A program made the translations under genes and the position numbers. The notes beneath the pieces are model-generated. The model was not told the DNA's origin and searched no databases. It worked only from the letters and a program-made list of their open reading frames with translations. DNA of 64,000 bases, taken from NCBI RefSeq assembly GCF_900086985.1, contig NZ_LT593974.1:3410001-3474000 (forward strand). The letters are read 5' to 3'. Origin of the DNA: Halomonas sp. HL-93. Lineage in GTDB: Bacteria > Pseudomonadota > Gammaproteobacteria > Pseudomonadales > Halomonadaceae. Positions within the stretch are counted from its first letter, which is position 1. Every line of letters starts with the position of its first letter. Positions 18,290 through 27,457 of this stretch are shown one piece after another.

Positions 18290-21094
18290 ATGCACGGACT
18301 GTTAAGACGCCTGTTCGCACCTCGCTGGCAACACCCTAACGCCGAGGTACGTCGCCAGGCCCTCCATCGCCTTGATCCCGACCATGCGGAGCAGCGTAAA
18401 GCGCTCGCCTCGCTTGCCCAGGACAGAGATAGCACCATTAAGCTGGCGGCACTGCTCGCCCTTGATGATATCGAAGGACTTGTGGAAGCTTACCCAGCCC
18501 ATCAAGACGACCCGGCTTGGCAAGAGGCATTGTGCCAACGGCTCAGTGGTCAACAGGGGCAAACAGGGCTTGGCCAACGCGAGGCGCTAATTGAGCGTAT
18601 TGAAGACGCCACGTTACTCAATGCCCTCGTGCTTAAGGGCGACAACCTCAACTTGCGTCTTACCGCGCTCGCCAAGCTGACGGAGGAATGCGATCTAATC
18701 GAGCATGCCTGCCACAATGGCGTCGCCGCCGTTCGTCACCAAGCGGCAGATCGCGTGGTCAGCGAAGAAGGTTTAAAACAGCTATTAAAACAGGCACGTC
18801 GTGACCGCCAAGTAGTGCGCTTGGCCCGGGACCGACTGCAAGCGCTGCGCGCCGACGCCCAATGGGAAGACGACCAACAACAGCAGCGCGAAACGCTTTT
18901 ACAGCAGCTTGAACGACATGCCCAAGCTACCTGGGAGCCCCTCTACGGAGGACGATTGCGCCATTTTCAGCGTGAGTGGGAGCGTCTCAGCCAATCACCC
19001 ACCCCTGACCAAGAGGCACGTTACCACCAAGCGGTGCTTGCCTGCCGTAAAACGCTGCATGATCACGAAACCCACGAGCAGACGCGCCAGCAGCACGATC
19101 AACAGCGCGAAGCTACCGATCAAACTCGCGAGCAGCTATTGGAAGGCCTTGAAGAAACGCTAGAAGGCCTTCGCCTGGGCAATGCGCTCACGGCACAAGA
19201 TATCGACAGTCTTCGCGCTCAGCGCCAACTGCTTGGCCAACGCTGGCAGCACCTTTCCGACGCACACCCACCAAGCGATTCGACCCGTCAACGCTACTCT
19301 CAGGCGCTCAAAGATTACGAAGCCTGCATTGACGCTTGGCAACGCTGGCAGAGCGTCAGCGCTAATGTAGAACAGGCGCTGGCTGACGCTGACCACTCTG
19401 CTCTGGAGGGGCTACTCGACCAGTGCCGCTGGCCTGATAACCTGACCATGCCAACGCTTGCCCGCCAAGCACAAGCGGCGCTCAATGCCACTCCCGACAC
19501 AGCCCATCAGGAGACGGCTACCCAGCAACTCAGCGCTTACCAAGCCGACCTAGACAGCTTTGAACACTTACTTGAGCGCGGCGCTTTTAAAAGTGCCAGC
19601 CGCCTTCACCAACGGCTTAAACCGCGCATCGATGCACTCAAAGGAACTGACGCAAAACCGCTTAAAGCAAGACTCAAACATCTCGGCGCGAGGCTGGCCG
19701 AGCTACGCGATTGGCGCGGTTTTGTCGCAGGGCCGAAGCGTGAACAGCTATGCGCCGCCATCGAGGCACTGGCCGACGACCAACACATGGCAGATGCCGC
19801 GCTGGATCGCCACCACCGTCAGTTAGTCAAGGAATGGAAGTCCCTGGGTGACGCGGCCGCTAATCGAGAGCAGTCAGCGCGTTTTCGTGCGGCCTCGGAC
19901 CGCATCCATGAGCGCCTCATACCCTGGCGCGATCAGCTAACCGAAGAGCGCGCAGCCAACCTGCGTGCCCGCGAAACCCTCTGCGAGCAGCTCGAAACGC
20001 TTTTAGCGCAGCCATCACAAGACGCCGACCCGGATGTGCTGCGCGAGATTCGCGACAAGGCGCGTCAACAATGGCAGCACCATTCTCCCGTGCCCCGCGA
20101 ACAAGCGGAGGCTATTGGCCGGCGCTTTGGGCGCATTCGCCATCAGCTGCAAACCTTGATCGACGCCCGCGCCGAGCATATCGCCGAACAGAAAAAAGCG
20201 CTGATTGCCAACGTCCGAGCCCTGCATCAGAACGACCGGCCAATCGCCGATCGCATCGAGCAAGCCAAGAAACTACAGCAGCAATGGCGGCAATTAGGGC
20301 GCGCTCCGAAAGGGGAAGAACAGTCGCTTTGGAAGGCCTTCCGTCACGAATGTGACCAGCTGTTTGCCCTGCGCGATGCACATAAACACGAACAGCTCGC
20401 CCAACAGCAGCGACAGCTCGACACCCTGCAAACGCTGATCGACGAAATGGATAGCTGGCAACCTCAAGACGCCAGCGACCAAGCCAAACTGGACAGCTTC
20501 ATTGACCAGGCAACGCGCTTGGAGCCTCTGCCGCGCAGCCGCCGAAGCGAAGGTATGCAGCGACGCTTGAGCGGTATTATTCGCGCGCGTCGTGAACGCT
20601 TAAATCGTCTTGAAGTGGCCGACTCGGTGGCTGCCTGGCAGCAGCTTATGCCACTCATCGAGGCTCACTTGCGCGCCGATGAACGCAAGCTAGCCGGAGA
20701 GCAAGCAGAAACGGTGGACGCCGAAGCAGTGCTTGGCGAGATAACGCTAAAAGCACCTTTTGCCAGTGCCCACCATCTGCGCAACCAACGACGTCAGGAA
20801 GCTTTAACCGAGGCTCATGAAACCACTATTAAGGATCAGTTAGCACGGCTTCGCGTGCACCTGTCTTTATTGGCCATGGGCCGCGTACATCAACATGACG
20901 AACCGCTGCGGTTAGCCATTCAGGTAGAGCGCCTCAACGACGGCCTCCAACAGGAGCGCAGCCGCGCGCAAGAAGTAACCGACGTGCTCGCGGGACTAAT
21001 CGCGCTTGGCCCCATGCCTAAGTCGATATGGTCTCATGAAATCAATGAATTGGATGAGTTACTCACGCGACTCGCCAGCGTGCCGCTGCCATAA
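18290..21094 (+). CDS. Large DUF349 domain protein
   Basis: A 934-residue, Gln- and Arg-rich cytoplasmic protein. The N terminus (about residues 15-190) looks HEAT-like (VRRQALHRLDPDHAEQRKALASLAQD). The remainder holds several DUF349 repeats with the WK/R SLG and WQHLSD, WKSLGDAA, WRQLGRAP pattern, predicted as long helices or coiled coils. DUF349 proteins of this size are typical of Halomonas and pseudomonads. Their role is unknown. The gene is divergent from minC and ends at a terminator hairpin. Confidence 0.82.
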   Translation: MHGLLRRLFAPRWQHPNAEVRRQALHRLDPDHAEQRKALASLAQDRDSTIKLAALLALDDIEGLVEAYPAHQDDPAWQEALCQRLSGQQGQTGLGQREALIERIEDATLLNALVLKGDNLNLRLTALAKLTEECDLIEHACHNGVAAVRHQAADRVVSEEGLKQLLKQARRDRQVVRLARDRLQALRADAQWEDDQQQQRETLLQQLERHAQATWEPLYGGRLRHFQREWERLSQSPTPDQEARYHQAVLACRKTLHDHETHEQTRQQHDQQREATDQTREQLLEGLEETLEGLRLGNALTAQDIDSLRAQRQLLGQRWQHLSDAHPPSDSTRQRYSQALKDYEACIDAWQRWQSVSANVEQALADADHSALEGLLDQCRWPDNLTMPTLARQAQAALNATPDTAHQETATQQLSAYQADLDSFEHLLERGAFKSASRLHQRLKPRIDALKGTDAKPLKARLKHLGARLAELRDWRGFVAGPKREQLCAAIEALADDQHMADAALDRHHRQLVKEWKSLGDAAANREQSARFRAASDRIHERLIPWRDQLTEERAANLRARETLCEQLETLLAQPSQDADPDVLREIRDKARQQWQHHSPVPREQAEAIGRRFGRIRHQLQTLIDARAEHIAEQKKALIANVRALHQNDRPIADRIEQAKKLQQQWRQLGRAPKGEEQSLWKAFRHECDQLFALRDAHKHEQLAQQQRQLDTLQTLIDEMDSWQPQDASDQAKLDSFIDQATRLEPLPRSRRSEGMQRRLSGIIRARRERLNRLEVADSVAAWQQLMPLIEAHLRADERKLAGEQAETVDAEAVLGEITLKAPFASAHHLRNQRRQEALTEAHETTIKDQLARLRVHLSLLAMGRVHQHDEPLRLAIQVERLNDGLQQERSRAQEVTDVLAGLIALGPMPKSIWSHEINELDELLTRLASVPLP

Positions 21095-21102
21095 TAAACG
21101 GC

Positions 21103-21132
21103 AAAAGCCAGCGAGACACCTCGCTGGCTTTA
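21103..21132. terminator. Bidirectional terminator between the DUF349 gene and phaB
   Basis: A 12-bp GC-rich stem AAAGCCAGCGAG / CTCGCTGGCTTT with a 4-base loop sits between two convergent stop codons, with A/T runs on each side. It can work in both directions. Confidence 0.85.
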
Positions 21133-21159
21133 TCGTTATGGCGCAAAGCATTACGGGAT

Positions 21160-21906
21160 TTAGCCCATAAACTGGCCGCCGTTGATATCAATATTGGCCC
21201 CGGTGATAAACCCAGACTCCTTATCGGCTAAAAACGCCACCAGTCGGCCAATTTCCTCTGGGGTACCATAGCGTTTAACAGGGATCGTTTCTCGAATTGC
21301 TTCGCGAACTTTTTCAGGAATATTCATAATCATGTCGGTGGCAATGTAGCCGGGCGACACGGTATTCACCGTAATGCCTTTGGTCGCGGTCTCCTGAGCA
21401 AGCGACATGGTTAAGCCATGCATACCTGCTTTCGCCGCGGCGTAATTCACTTGACCGAACTGCCCTTTACGGCCATTGATCGAGGAAATATTGATAATCC
21501 GTCCATAGCCATGCTCGAGCATCATCTCGATCACGCTACGACACGTATTGAAGACACTATTCAGGTTGGTATCGATTACCTCATGCCATTGCTCATATGA
21601 CATTTTTTTCATGGTGCCGTCACGGGTGATCCCCGCACAGTTCACCAACACACTAATAGGACCGTGCTGCTCTTGGATTTGCTGGGCACCTTGCAGGCAG
21701 GCTTGATGGTCGGCGAGGTCTACACCCGACAGCGCAATATTTTGATAGCCATCGGCTTGCTGTGATGCCAGCCAGGTTTTGGCCTTCTCGGGGTTGTGAT
21801 AACCCGCTACGACCAGATAACCCGCATCCGCCAGCGAACGACAAATCGCCGTGCCGATACCACCAGTTCCACCAGTTACCCAGGCGACGGGGGCTTGATT
21901 GGCCAT
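21160..21906 (-). CDS. phaB: Acetoacetyl-CoA reductase
   Basis: NADPH-dependent short-chain dehydrogenase of 248 residues that makes (R)-3-hydroxybutyryl-CoA for polyhydroxybutyrate. The cofactor motif is VTGGTGGIGTAICR (near residue 10). NCAGITRD, the catalytic INISSINGRKGQFGQVNYAAAKAG block (Ser, Tyr, Lys) and the PGYIATDM segment match PhaB rather than FabG. It stands alone here; a PHA synthase gene lies some 29 kb away in the stress island. Confidence 0.92.
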   Translation of the reverse strand: MANQAPVAWVTGGTGGIGTAICRSLADAGYLVVAGYHNPEKAKTWLASQQADGYQNIALSGVDLADHQACLQGAQQIQEQHGPISVLVNCAGITRDGTMKKMSYEQWHEVIDTNLNSVFNTCRSVIEMMLEHGYGRIINISSINGRKGQFGQVNYAAAKAGMHGLTMSLAQETATKGITVNTVSPGYIATDMIMNIPEKVREAIRETIPVKRYGTPEEIGRLVAFLADKESGFITGANIDINGGQFMG

Positions 21907-22120
21907 TGACTACCTCCCTGATATGACGAATGGCTTGGGCGTTGCAGAGTTGGCACCGCAAGCCATTGTGAAAAGCGCCTTAGCGCTCAAGTACCAACGG
22001 CAAATCGCAATACGGGTGCGCGACTTACCGAGAGTCAGCATTGTTCTTGTTGCACTAACCTCAGCATAGCGTTAGTCAGCCCATGTTGCAGCACTCAAGT
22101 CGCTAACGGCTATAGGGCAA

Positions 22121-22134
22121 ACGTTTTAAAACGT
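22121..22134. promoter_or_regulatory. Perfect 14-bp palindrome upstream of the tRNA promoter
   Basis: ACGTTTTAAAACGT is a perfect palindrome ending 3 bp before the -35 box of the tRNA promoter. It could be a regulator site or an AT-rich upstream activating element. Confidence 0.4.
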
Positions 22135-22137
22135 CTA

Positions 22138-22165
22138 TTGACGGAACGTAAAAAAAGCGTAGAAT
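22138..22165 (+). promoter_or_regulatory. Sigma-70 promoter of the initiator tRNA
   Basis: TTGACG (22138-22143) and TAGAAT (22160-22165) are separated by 16 bp and place the transcription start about 8 bp before the tRNA. GC-rich DNA follows the -10 box, as in stringently controlled promoters. Confidence 0.75.
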
Positions 22166-22179
22166 ACGCCACACGTTGA

Positions 22180-22256
<77 letters not shown>

Positions 22257-22263
22257 ATATTTT

Positions 22264-22302
22264 AAAAGGCAGATCAGTTACTTACTGGTCTGCCTTTTTT
22301 TA
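22264..22302 (+). terminator. Rho-independent terminator of the tRNA
   Basis: An AAGGCAGA...TCTGCCTT stem with further pairing toward the loop is followed by seven T residues, 8 bp after the tRNA CCA end. Confidence 0.85.
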
Positions 22303-22429
22303 TGCTTGCCTGCTAACTTCCTGTGGCACATCCGTGACGTATATGTGACACGTTGGCTTCTATCTTTTTCATCAGGAAATTTTTCGTGCAACCATCAGCC
22401 AGCTGATCATACGCACACTTTGTTATTTT

Positions 22430-22659
22430 CTATTTTCTTTGACCGTCATCAAATTCAAGCAAATCTCCCACCTCGCAATTGAATAATTTGCATAGTTTAT
22501 CCAGCGCATCCAACTCAACGCGCTGGGCTGTTTCTTTTAGAGCAGCGTGATGATGTTGCGGTTAAGGCCTGTTTCACGCGCCCTGAATTCATAGAAAAAT
22601 AAGTGCAGCACTTTGGACGGCCACTTAACGGAATGCCGATTTAGATCAGCGCTTGGCAT
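22430..22659 (-). pseudogene. XRE-family (Cro/CI-type) regulator, frameshifted
   Basis: Two overlapping frames together encode one small XRE regulator of the kind found in toxin-antitoxin and phage loci. The first part reads ARETGLNRNIITLL and stops. The second, in another frame, reads LKETAQRVELDALDKLCKLF and then ends shortly after GDLLEFDDG. The two join exactly if one base is restored after CTCTA near 22545, giving the expected ITLLYKETAQ helix boundary. The N terminus from the ATG at 22659 also looks degraded. Confidence 0.7.
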
Positions 22660-22695
22660 CGTATTTTTGGAGGCATTTGAAGATAGAGGCCGGGC

Positions 22696-23157
22696 TCAAT
22701 TGAGTTGAATTCTCATAATTTCAACAAGGCACTCGTTGAGCTTGTACTCTTCCACTCTCACCCAGCCTATTCTTGCATAGTAGGCCCCTTTGTCTTCCGT
22801 TATTAAGTAGAGCGCATCGTGGCCCTGCTGTCGAAGCGCTTCTTTGGCATGCTCGATTAGCGCCTTGCCAATTGCCTTTCCGCGCTGATCATGCGCTACA
22901 TAAACCCTTGATATCCAGGGGGAGTACTGTGGCCGATCAGGAATATCATGTTGTACTAGGCAGATACCACCGACTAAGTTGTCGCCATCCAGCGCGATAA
23001 AAGTGGAGGGTAGGCTAGTTGTTGAACAGTGTTTTTCCAGTCTTTCTTGCCGAGTTGTCTCATTAATAGACTTATTCAAGTGTGCCCACTCAGCCTGATG
23101 CCATGCGGCAAGCTTGGGAATGTATTGTGGTTCTAAATGTTGAATCTTGATGCGCAT
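22696..23157 (-). CDS. GNAT family N-acetyltransferase
   Basis: A 153-residue acetyltransferase with the acetyl-CoA-binding motif A segment SPWISRVYVAHDQRGKAIGKALIEHAKEAL (about residues 79-108; the RGKAIG turn is the pyrophosphate loop) and a C-terminal ALYLITEDKGAYYARIGW block. The substrate is unknown. It lies between two broken genes in AT-rich DNA next to the tRNA, so it is likely accessory. Confidence 0.82.
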   Translation of the reverse strand: MRIKIQHLEPQYIPKLAAWHQAEWAHLNKSINETTRQERLEKHCSTTSLPSTFIALDGDNLVGGICLVQHDIPDRPQYSPWISRVYVAHDQRGKAIGKALIEHAKEALRQQGHDALYLITEDKGAYYARIGWVRVEEYKLNECLVEIMRIQLN

Positions 23158-23335
23158 ATACTATTTATAGCCTCTGCTAACCGGCCTAAGGGTGCCAATA
23201 TGTTGCGATCCAAATAATTTTTAATGATGTCAGCACGGCATAGTCACATTCTTCGTGATCCTTTTCCAAGCCGGTGATGATTCTATCAGATAGGTTAACA
23301 CCTTCTATGTTGACGGCAGCCCCCCTCCTGTCACC

Positions 23336-23597
23336 TTACAATGCCATTCCTAGCTTGCAAAGGGCTTCTAAAATGATCGAATGGTAACTACAACCAATTA
23401 AAGTAGCATCAACAGTCATCTGGCGCTTTAAGTTAAGCAGGACAAAACGCATTGATCCAATTGCGGTAACAAAATTATCACTAACCGAACCCAGCTCAAC
23501 GCCATAGTAGGAAAGAACATCATCAAAACTATATATCTACTTCTAATAAAGGCGTCAAGTATGCATCAAAACCGGCATCTGAAAACTTAATTTTCAT
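23336..23597 (-). pseudogene. Broken small ORF of unknown family
   Basis: From the ATG at 23597 the frame reads MKIKFSDAGFDAYLTPLLEVDI and stops. The next frame continues without a gap as SFDDVLSYYGVELGSVSDNF and on to LCKLGMAL at 23338, and a third frame nearby (NIEGVNLSDRIITGLEKD) may be its tail. A single-base indel near 23530 would join the first two. I do not recognise the family. The rest of 23158-23650 shows nothing else. Confidence 0.4.
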
Positions 23598-23650
23598 TAT
23601 TTAATTTTAACTATATAAAGGGAAAACAAAAAGACTCATTGTAAAGTTAC

Positions 23651-24583
23651 TCAGGATGGCGATTTATAAGCAAGAGTGTAACCATCAGCCAACAGTGTTT
23701 TGGCGCTATCACGCAGAAATGCTAACACCTTAGACTGCTGCCACTCAGCGCGATAAACCATACCAAATCCGAATGAGATGCTCGGTGTAAAGGGCAATAT
23801 CTTGACCCGGTCTTGGCAGTTCAATTGATCTTCGGCCGTGATCGGGTTGATCACAGCGATACCCACTTTGTTCGCTACAAGAGAAGTTATTGTCCCCATA
23901 TTTGCTTCAGTCTTGCCAGCGATTCTCACTTCATGAGACGTAACCAGTTCCAACAGTGGATTGGTGCTGATACTTGGCTGATTGCTGATCACTAAATGCT
24001 GGCCCCACAATTCCTTGACATCCACGACATGGTGCTCAGAAAGCATGTGCGTTTCATGTACCAAACAAACTGCCTCGGTGGTAAGTAACGTCTCATTAAA
24101 AAGCTGGGGTGATGTGGCAGGCAAGGTAATAAAGCCAATATCGGCGTGGCTGGACTCTACTGCGGCCTGTACATCGTGGCTGGACATCATATCTAGGCTG
24201 ACGCTGAAGTGGGTATTTTCCGCCAGCAGCATCGCTACCAATCGTGGCACAAAGCCAAAACTCAACCCAGGAATGGCTGCAATACGCAACCGCGAGGTGC
24301 CAAACTCCCTCAATGCCAGCACGCTGTGACGCAGCTCTTCGATATTGCCCATCAGGCGCAGGATTTCATCGTACAGTTCACGGGCTTCTGGCGTGGCTAT
24401 CAGGCGGTTCTTTTCCCGCAAAAATAGCTGGATTCCAAGATTTTCTTCCAACTGGCCAAGCGAGCGGCTAACGCCTGACTGAGTAATACCTAATAACCGT
24501 GCAGTACCAGAGGCGCTACCTACTTCAAACAGTGTTTTGAAAGTCATCAATGCTTTCAAAGAGTTTATTGTAACTTCAGGCAT
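23651..24583 (-). CDS. LysR family transcriptional regulator
   Basis: A 310-residue regulator with an N-terminal winged helix-turn-helix (LKALMTFKTLFEVGSASGTARLLGITQSGVSRSLGQLEENLG, about residues 9-50). A LysR substrate-binding domain follows from about residue 90. It is divergent from the aminotransferase-CoA transferase operon, and an AT-rich imperfect palindrome sits between them. It therefore most likely senses the operon's substrate and activates it. Confidence 0.9.
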   Translation of the reverse strand: MPEVTINSLKALMTFKTLFEVGSASGTARLLGITQSGVSRSLGQLEENLGIQLFLREKNRLIATPEARELYDEILRLMGNIEELRHSVLALREFGTSRLRIAAIPGLSFGFVPRLVAMLLAENTHFSVSLDMMSSHDVQAAVESSHADIGFITLPATSPQLFNETLLTTEAVCLVHETHMLSEHHVVDVKELWGQHLVISNQPSISTNPLLELVTSHEVRIAGKTEANMGTITSLVANKVGIAVINPITAEDQLNCQDRVKILPFTPSISFGFGMVYRAEWQQSKVLAFLRDSAKTLLADGYTLAYKSPS

Positions 24584-24610
24584 GATTTTTACTCATCGAA
24601 TCTTAAAAAA

Positions 24611-24636
24611 TGATCATATATTGAAATATATAATCA
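24611..24636. promoter_or_regulatory. Candidate LysR operator
   Basis: A 26-bp imperfect palindrome runs from TGATCATATAT to ATATATAATCA and contains T-N11-A spacing of the LysR type. It lies in the 165-bp gap between the regulator and the operon it probably controls. Confidence 0.5.
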
Positions 24637-24748
24637 AGACTACCTAGACTGCACAACAACGTAATTTTCACGCTGGTGCCAAAGTCAGTTGGCCTTAAGG
24701 CTGTCAGCAACTCAGCACTACAGCGATCACAACGAAACGGATTACTTG

Positions 24749-26107
24749 ATGACCAATTCTCCGCTGTTTTATCAGACAGGCCCTGCCCTGCCGGAAGTCA
24801 GCCACGCTGATGGCGTCATACTCTGGGATACCCAGGGCAAGGATTATCTGGATGGCTGCTCCGGAGCCATCTCTTGCAACCTCGGCCATGGCCGCCAGGA
24901 TATTCGTGACGCCATGCTCGCTCAGATGGACAAGGTTGCCTTCACTTATCGCACCCAGTTCGAAAGCGCCCCCGCGGTTGCGCTTGGCCATCGACTGGTC
25001 GAGCTATTTGACGCTGAGCTAGGCAAGGTATTTTTCGTTTCCAGTGGTTCCGAAGCGGTGGAATCTGCACTCAAGCTGGCGCGGCAATACTTTTTCGCCT
25101 TGGGACAGCCCCAGCGCCAGCAGTTTGTGTCACTGCGTCCTTCTTATCACGGCAGCACTATGGGGGCGCTGGGCATGACCGGTTATCAGCCGTTGGAAGC
25201 GCCTTTCACCAGCATGACCCATGCATCCATCAAGGTGCCGGGACCGGATTTCTATCGTCATCAGGAGTGTGATGATGACACCCACGTTGACCGCATCCTG
25301 ACAGAGACCCGCGCCGCCATGGAAGCCGTTGGCCCTGAATCACTGATAGGTTTTGTCATCGAGCCAATCGGCGGTGCCAGCACCGGTGCACGGCTGTTAG
25401 GCCAACGCTACCTGCAAGGCATTCGTGCCTTATGCGATGAATTCGGCTGCCTGCTGATTGCCGATGAAGTACTCACCGGCGTGGGCCGGACCGGCACTTG
25501 GTTTGCCTGCCAGCATTACGATGTGGTGCCGGACATCCTGGTCACCGCCAAGGGATTGGGAGCGGGCTACTACCCAATTGGCGCGATGCTCGCCCGCAGC
25601 GCTATCGTCCAAACAGTCATGGCCAGCGGCGGCTTCCAACACGGCCACACCTATGCAGGCAACCCTTTGGCCTGCGCTACCGGTCTGGCCGTGCTTGAGG
25701 CCATTGTGCGCGAAGATTTACTGGAAAATACCCGCCAGCGCGGCGCGCAGCTAGAAGCTGGGCTGCGCAGGCTTGCCGAGCGCTACGACTGGGTCGGCCA
25801 AGTGCGCGGTGCTGGTTTGTTATGGGGCGTCGAACTGGTTGCTGATGGCGCTTCCCGCCAGCCTTTCCCTGCCGAGCAAAACCGCTTTGCCCAAATCACC
25901 GCATTGGCCAAACAGGAAGGTCTTCTGATCTACCCCCGCCGTACCCTGGATGGTATTGCCGGTGACCATTTCTTGGTCTGCCCGCCGCTGACTATTCAGG
26001 CCGAGGAAATTGACACCCTTCTGGAACGCTTAGCGCGTGCCATGGCGCGTTTTGATCAAGCGCTTACCGCCCCTGATTTGCATCCACAATCTTCCAGGGA
26101 GCGTTGA
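24749..26107 (+). CDS. Class III (omega) aminotransferase
   Basis: PLP enzyme of about 452 residues that would move an amino group from a non-alpha (beta, gamma or omega) amino acid to a keto acid. It shows the SGSEAVESALKLARQY phosphate-binding block (about 98), the YHGSTMGALG segment, the Asp in LLIADEVLTGVGRTG (Asp239) and the Schiff-base lysine in TAKGLGAGYYPIGAM (Lys268). I chose the ATG at 24749, where homology begins; a TTG at 24689 would add 20 residues without a good ribosome site. It heads a five-gene catabolic operon. The closest general names are 2,2-dialkylglycine decarboxylase-like or beta-amino acid aminotransferase, and the substrate is inferred only from neighbours. Confidence 0.87.
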   Translation: MTNSPLFYQTGPALPEVSHADGVILWDTQGKDYLDGCSGAISCNLGHGRQDIRDAMLAQMDKVAFTYRTQFESAPAVALGHRLVELFDAELGKVFFVSSGSEAVESALKLARQYFFALGQPQRQQFVSLRPSYHGSTMGALGMTGYQPLEAPFTSMTHASIKVPGPDFYRHQECDDDTHVDRILTETRAAMEAVGPESLIGFVIEPIGGASTGARLLGQRYLQGIRALCDEFGCLLIADEVLTGVGRTGTWFACQHYDVVPDILVTAKGLGAGYYPIGAMLARSAIVQTVMASGGFQHGHTYAGNPLACATGLAVLEAIVREDLLENTRQRGAQLEAGLRRLAERYDWVGQVRGAGLLWGVELVADGASRQPFPAEQNRFAQITALAKQEGLLIYPRRTLDGIAGDHFLVCPPLTIQAEEIDTLLERLARAMARFDQALTAPDLHPQSSRER

Positions 26108-26112
26108 ACATC

Positions 26113-26814
26113 ATGACGCTTCTAAACCACAAAGTCTGTGATATTGACGCGGCTATCGCCGAGATTCCTGATGGCGCAACCATCATGGTCGGCGGCTTTG
26201 GCTCGCCAGGCACGCCCTTTGCGTTGCTCAACACCCTGCTAGCCAGCGGACAACGCAACCTGACCCTGATTAAGAACGATGCCAATGAACCCAGTATCGG
26301 TATCGGCAAGCTGATTGAGGCAGGCCGTGTAAAACGCTTGATCACTTCTCACTTAGGCCTAAACCGAACAGCCATTGAAGCCATGAATGCTGGCGAGCTG
26401 GAGGTCATTTTTCATCCTCAGGGGCTGTTGGCTGAAAAAATCCGCTGCGCAGGCGTTGGCCATGGCGGCTTTCTTACCGATATCGGCATCGGTACGGAAA
26501 TTGCCGAAGGCCGCCGGGAAATCAGTATGCAAGGTTGCACCTGGGCCATTGAGCCTTCCTTACAGGCTGACGTTGCCCTGATTCACGCTGAGCGAGCTGA
26601 CCGCTACGGCAACCTGATCTATCGCGCCACGGCCAGTAACTTTAATCCCTTGATGGCCATGGCTGCCGAGCGGGTCATTGCCCAAACCTACCGCATCGAT
26701 GAACCCGGCGACCTGCCTATCGACAACATTCATACGCCCTGTGCCTTTGTCAGTCATGTGGTGCAGGTCGACCGTGCGTCCAACCAGCAAGGAGTACGCC
26801 CCCATGCTCTCTGA
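26113..26814 (+). CDS. 3-oxoacid CoA-transferase, subunit A
   Basis: Alpha subunit (about 233 residues) of a family I CoA-transferase that moves CoA from succinyl- or acetyl-CoA to a 3-oxoacid. The glycine-rich GATIMVGGFGSPGTPFALL motif is near residue 20 and the ISMQGCTWAIEPSLQADVALI segment is near 140. A TTG at 26104 overlapping the aminotransferase stop is an alternative start; the ATG at 26113 is preferred. It overlaps subunit B by 11 bp, the standard arrangement. Confidence 0.9.
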   Translation: MTLLNHKVCDIDAAIAEIPDGATIMVGGFGSPGTPFALLNTLLASGQRNLTLIKNDANEPSIGIGKLIEAGRVKRLITSHLGLNRTAIEAMNAGELEVIFHPQGLLAEKIRCAGVGHGGFLTDIGIGTEIAEGRREISMQGCTWAIEPSLQADVALIHAERADRYGNLIYRATASNFNPLMAMAAERVIAQTYRIDEPGDLPIDNIHTPCAFVSHVVQVDRASNQQGVRPHAL

Positions 26815-27457
26815 TCAGCAGCGCATGTTGACCCGCGCCGCCCGTGAAGTCATCGACGGTCAGATCGTCAACCTGGGGATCGGGCTGCCAACACGGCTGT
26901 TCCACTACCTGCCTGATGACATGAATGTCCTGGTGCATTCCGAAAACGGCGTGCTGGGCTGCCGCCCCCGCCACGAAGGTGAAGCGCTGGATATCGACAT
27001 GATTGACTCCGGCGGCGCGTATATCACCACCCGCGCGGGGGCTAGCGTGTTCGATAGCGCCACGTCCTTTGCGATGATCCGCCGCAGTCGTGTGGACGTT
27101 ACCTTCATGGGCGCCTTTGAGGTGGATCAGGAAGGCAATCTGGCCAACTGGAAGATCCCTGGCAAATTCTCGCCAGGCATTGGCGGTGCCATGGAGCTGG
27201 CCCAGAAAGTAGCCCGGCTGGTGGTGCTGTGTTCCCACAACGACAAGCACGGCAACCCCAAGATTCTCACCCGCTGCCAGTTACCCCTGACCTCCAGTCG
27301 CTGTATTTCCCGCATTATCACCGAGAAAGCCGTGATGGATGTGACTCCGGAAGGACTTGAGGTAGTAGAAATCGCCGAAGGGCTGAGCGTTGAAGCGCTG
27401 CGCGAAGCTACCGACGCCCCCCTGCTGATTAATGAATCACGTTTAGGGGGATTCTGA
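26804..27457 (+). CDS. 3-oxoacid CoA-transferase, subunit B
   Basis: Beta subunit of about 217 residues. It carries the catalytic glutamate in the SENG motif (VHSENGVLG, Glu47), which forms the glutamyl-CoA thioester, and the GIGLPTRL and DSGGAYITTRAGASVFDSA blocks. The start at 26804 is fixed by AAGGAG 9 bp upstream and by family length. Its stop shares one base with the next start (TGATG), so translation is coupled. Confidence 0.92.
   Translation: MLSDQQRMLTRAAREVIDGQIVNLGIGLPTRLFHYLPDDMNVLVHSENGVLGCRPRHEGEALDIDMIDSGGAYITTRAGASVFDSATSFAMIRRSRVDVTFMGAFEVDQEGNLANWKIPGKFSPGIGGAMELAQKVARLVVLCSHNDKHGNPKILTRCQLPLTSSRCISRIITEKAVMDVTPEGLEVVEIAEGLSVEALREATDAPLLINESRLGGF

Noticed and set aside
22257..22430. 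Possible integrase attachment duplicate after the tRNA
   Set aside because: No second copy of the tRNA 3' end was seen in the window and no integrase gene is present.
24689..24748. TTG start giving the aminotransferase 20 extra residues
   Set aside because: No ribosome site at suitable distance and the extra residues do not resemble the family; kept only as an alternative.
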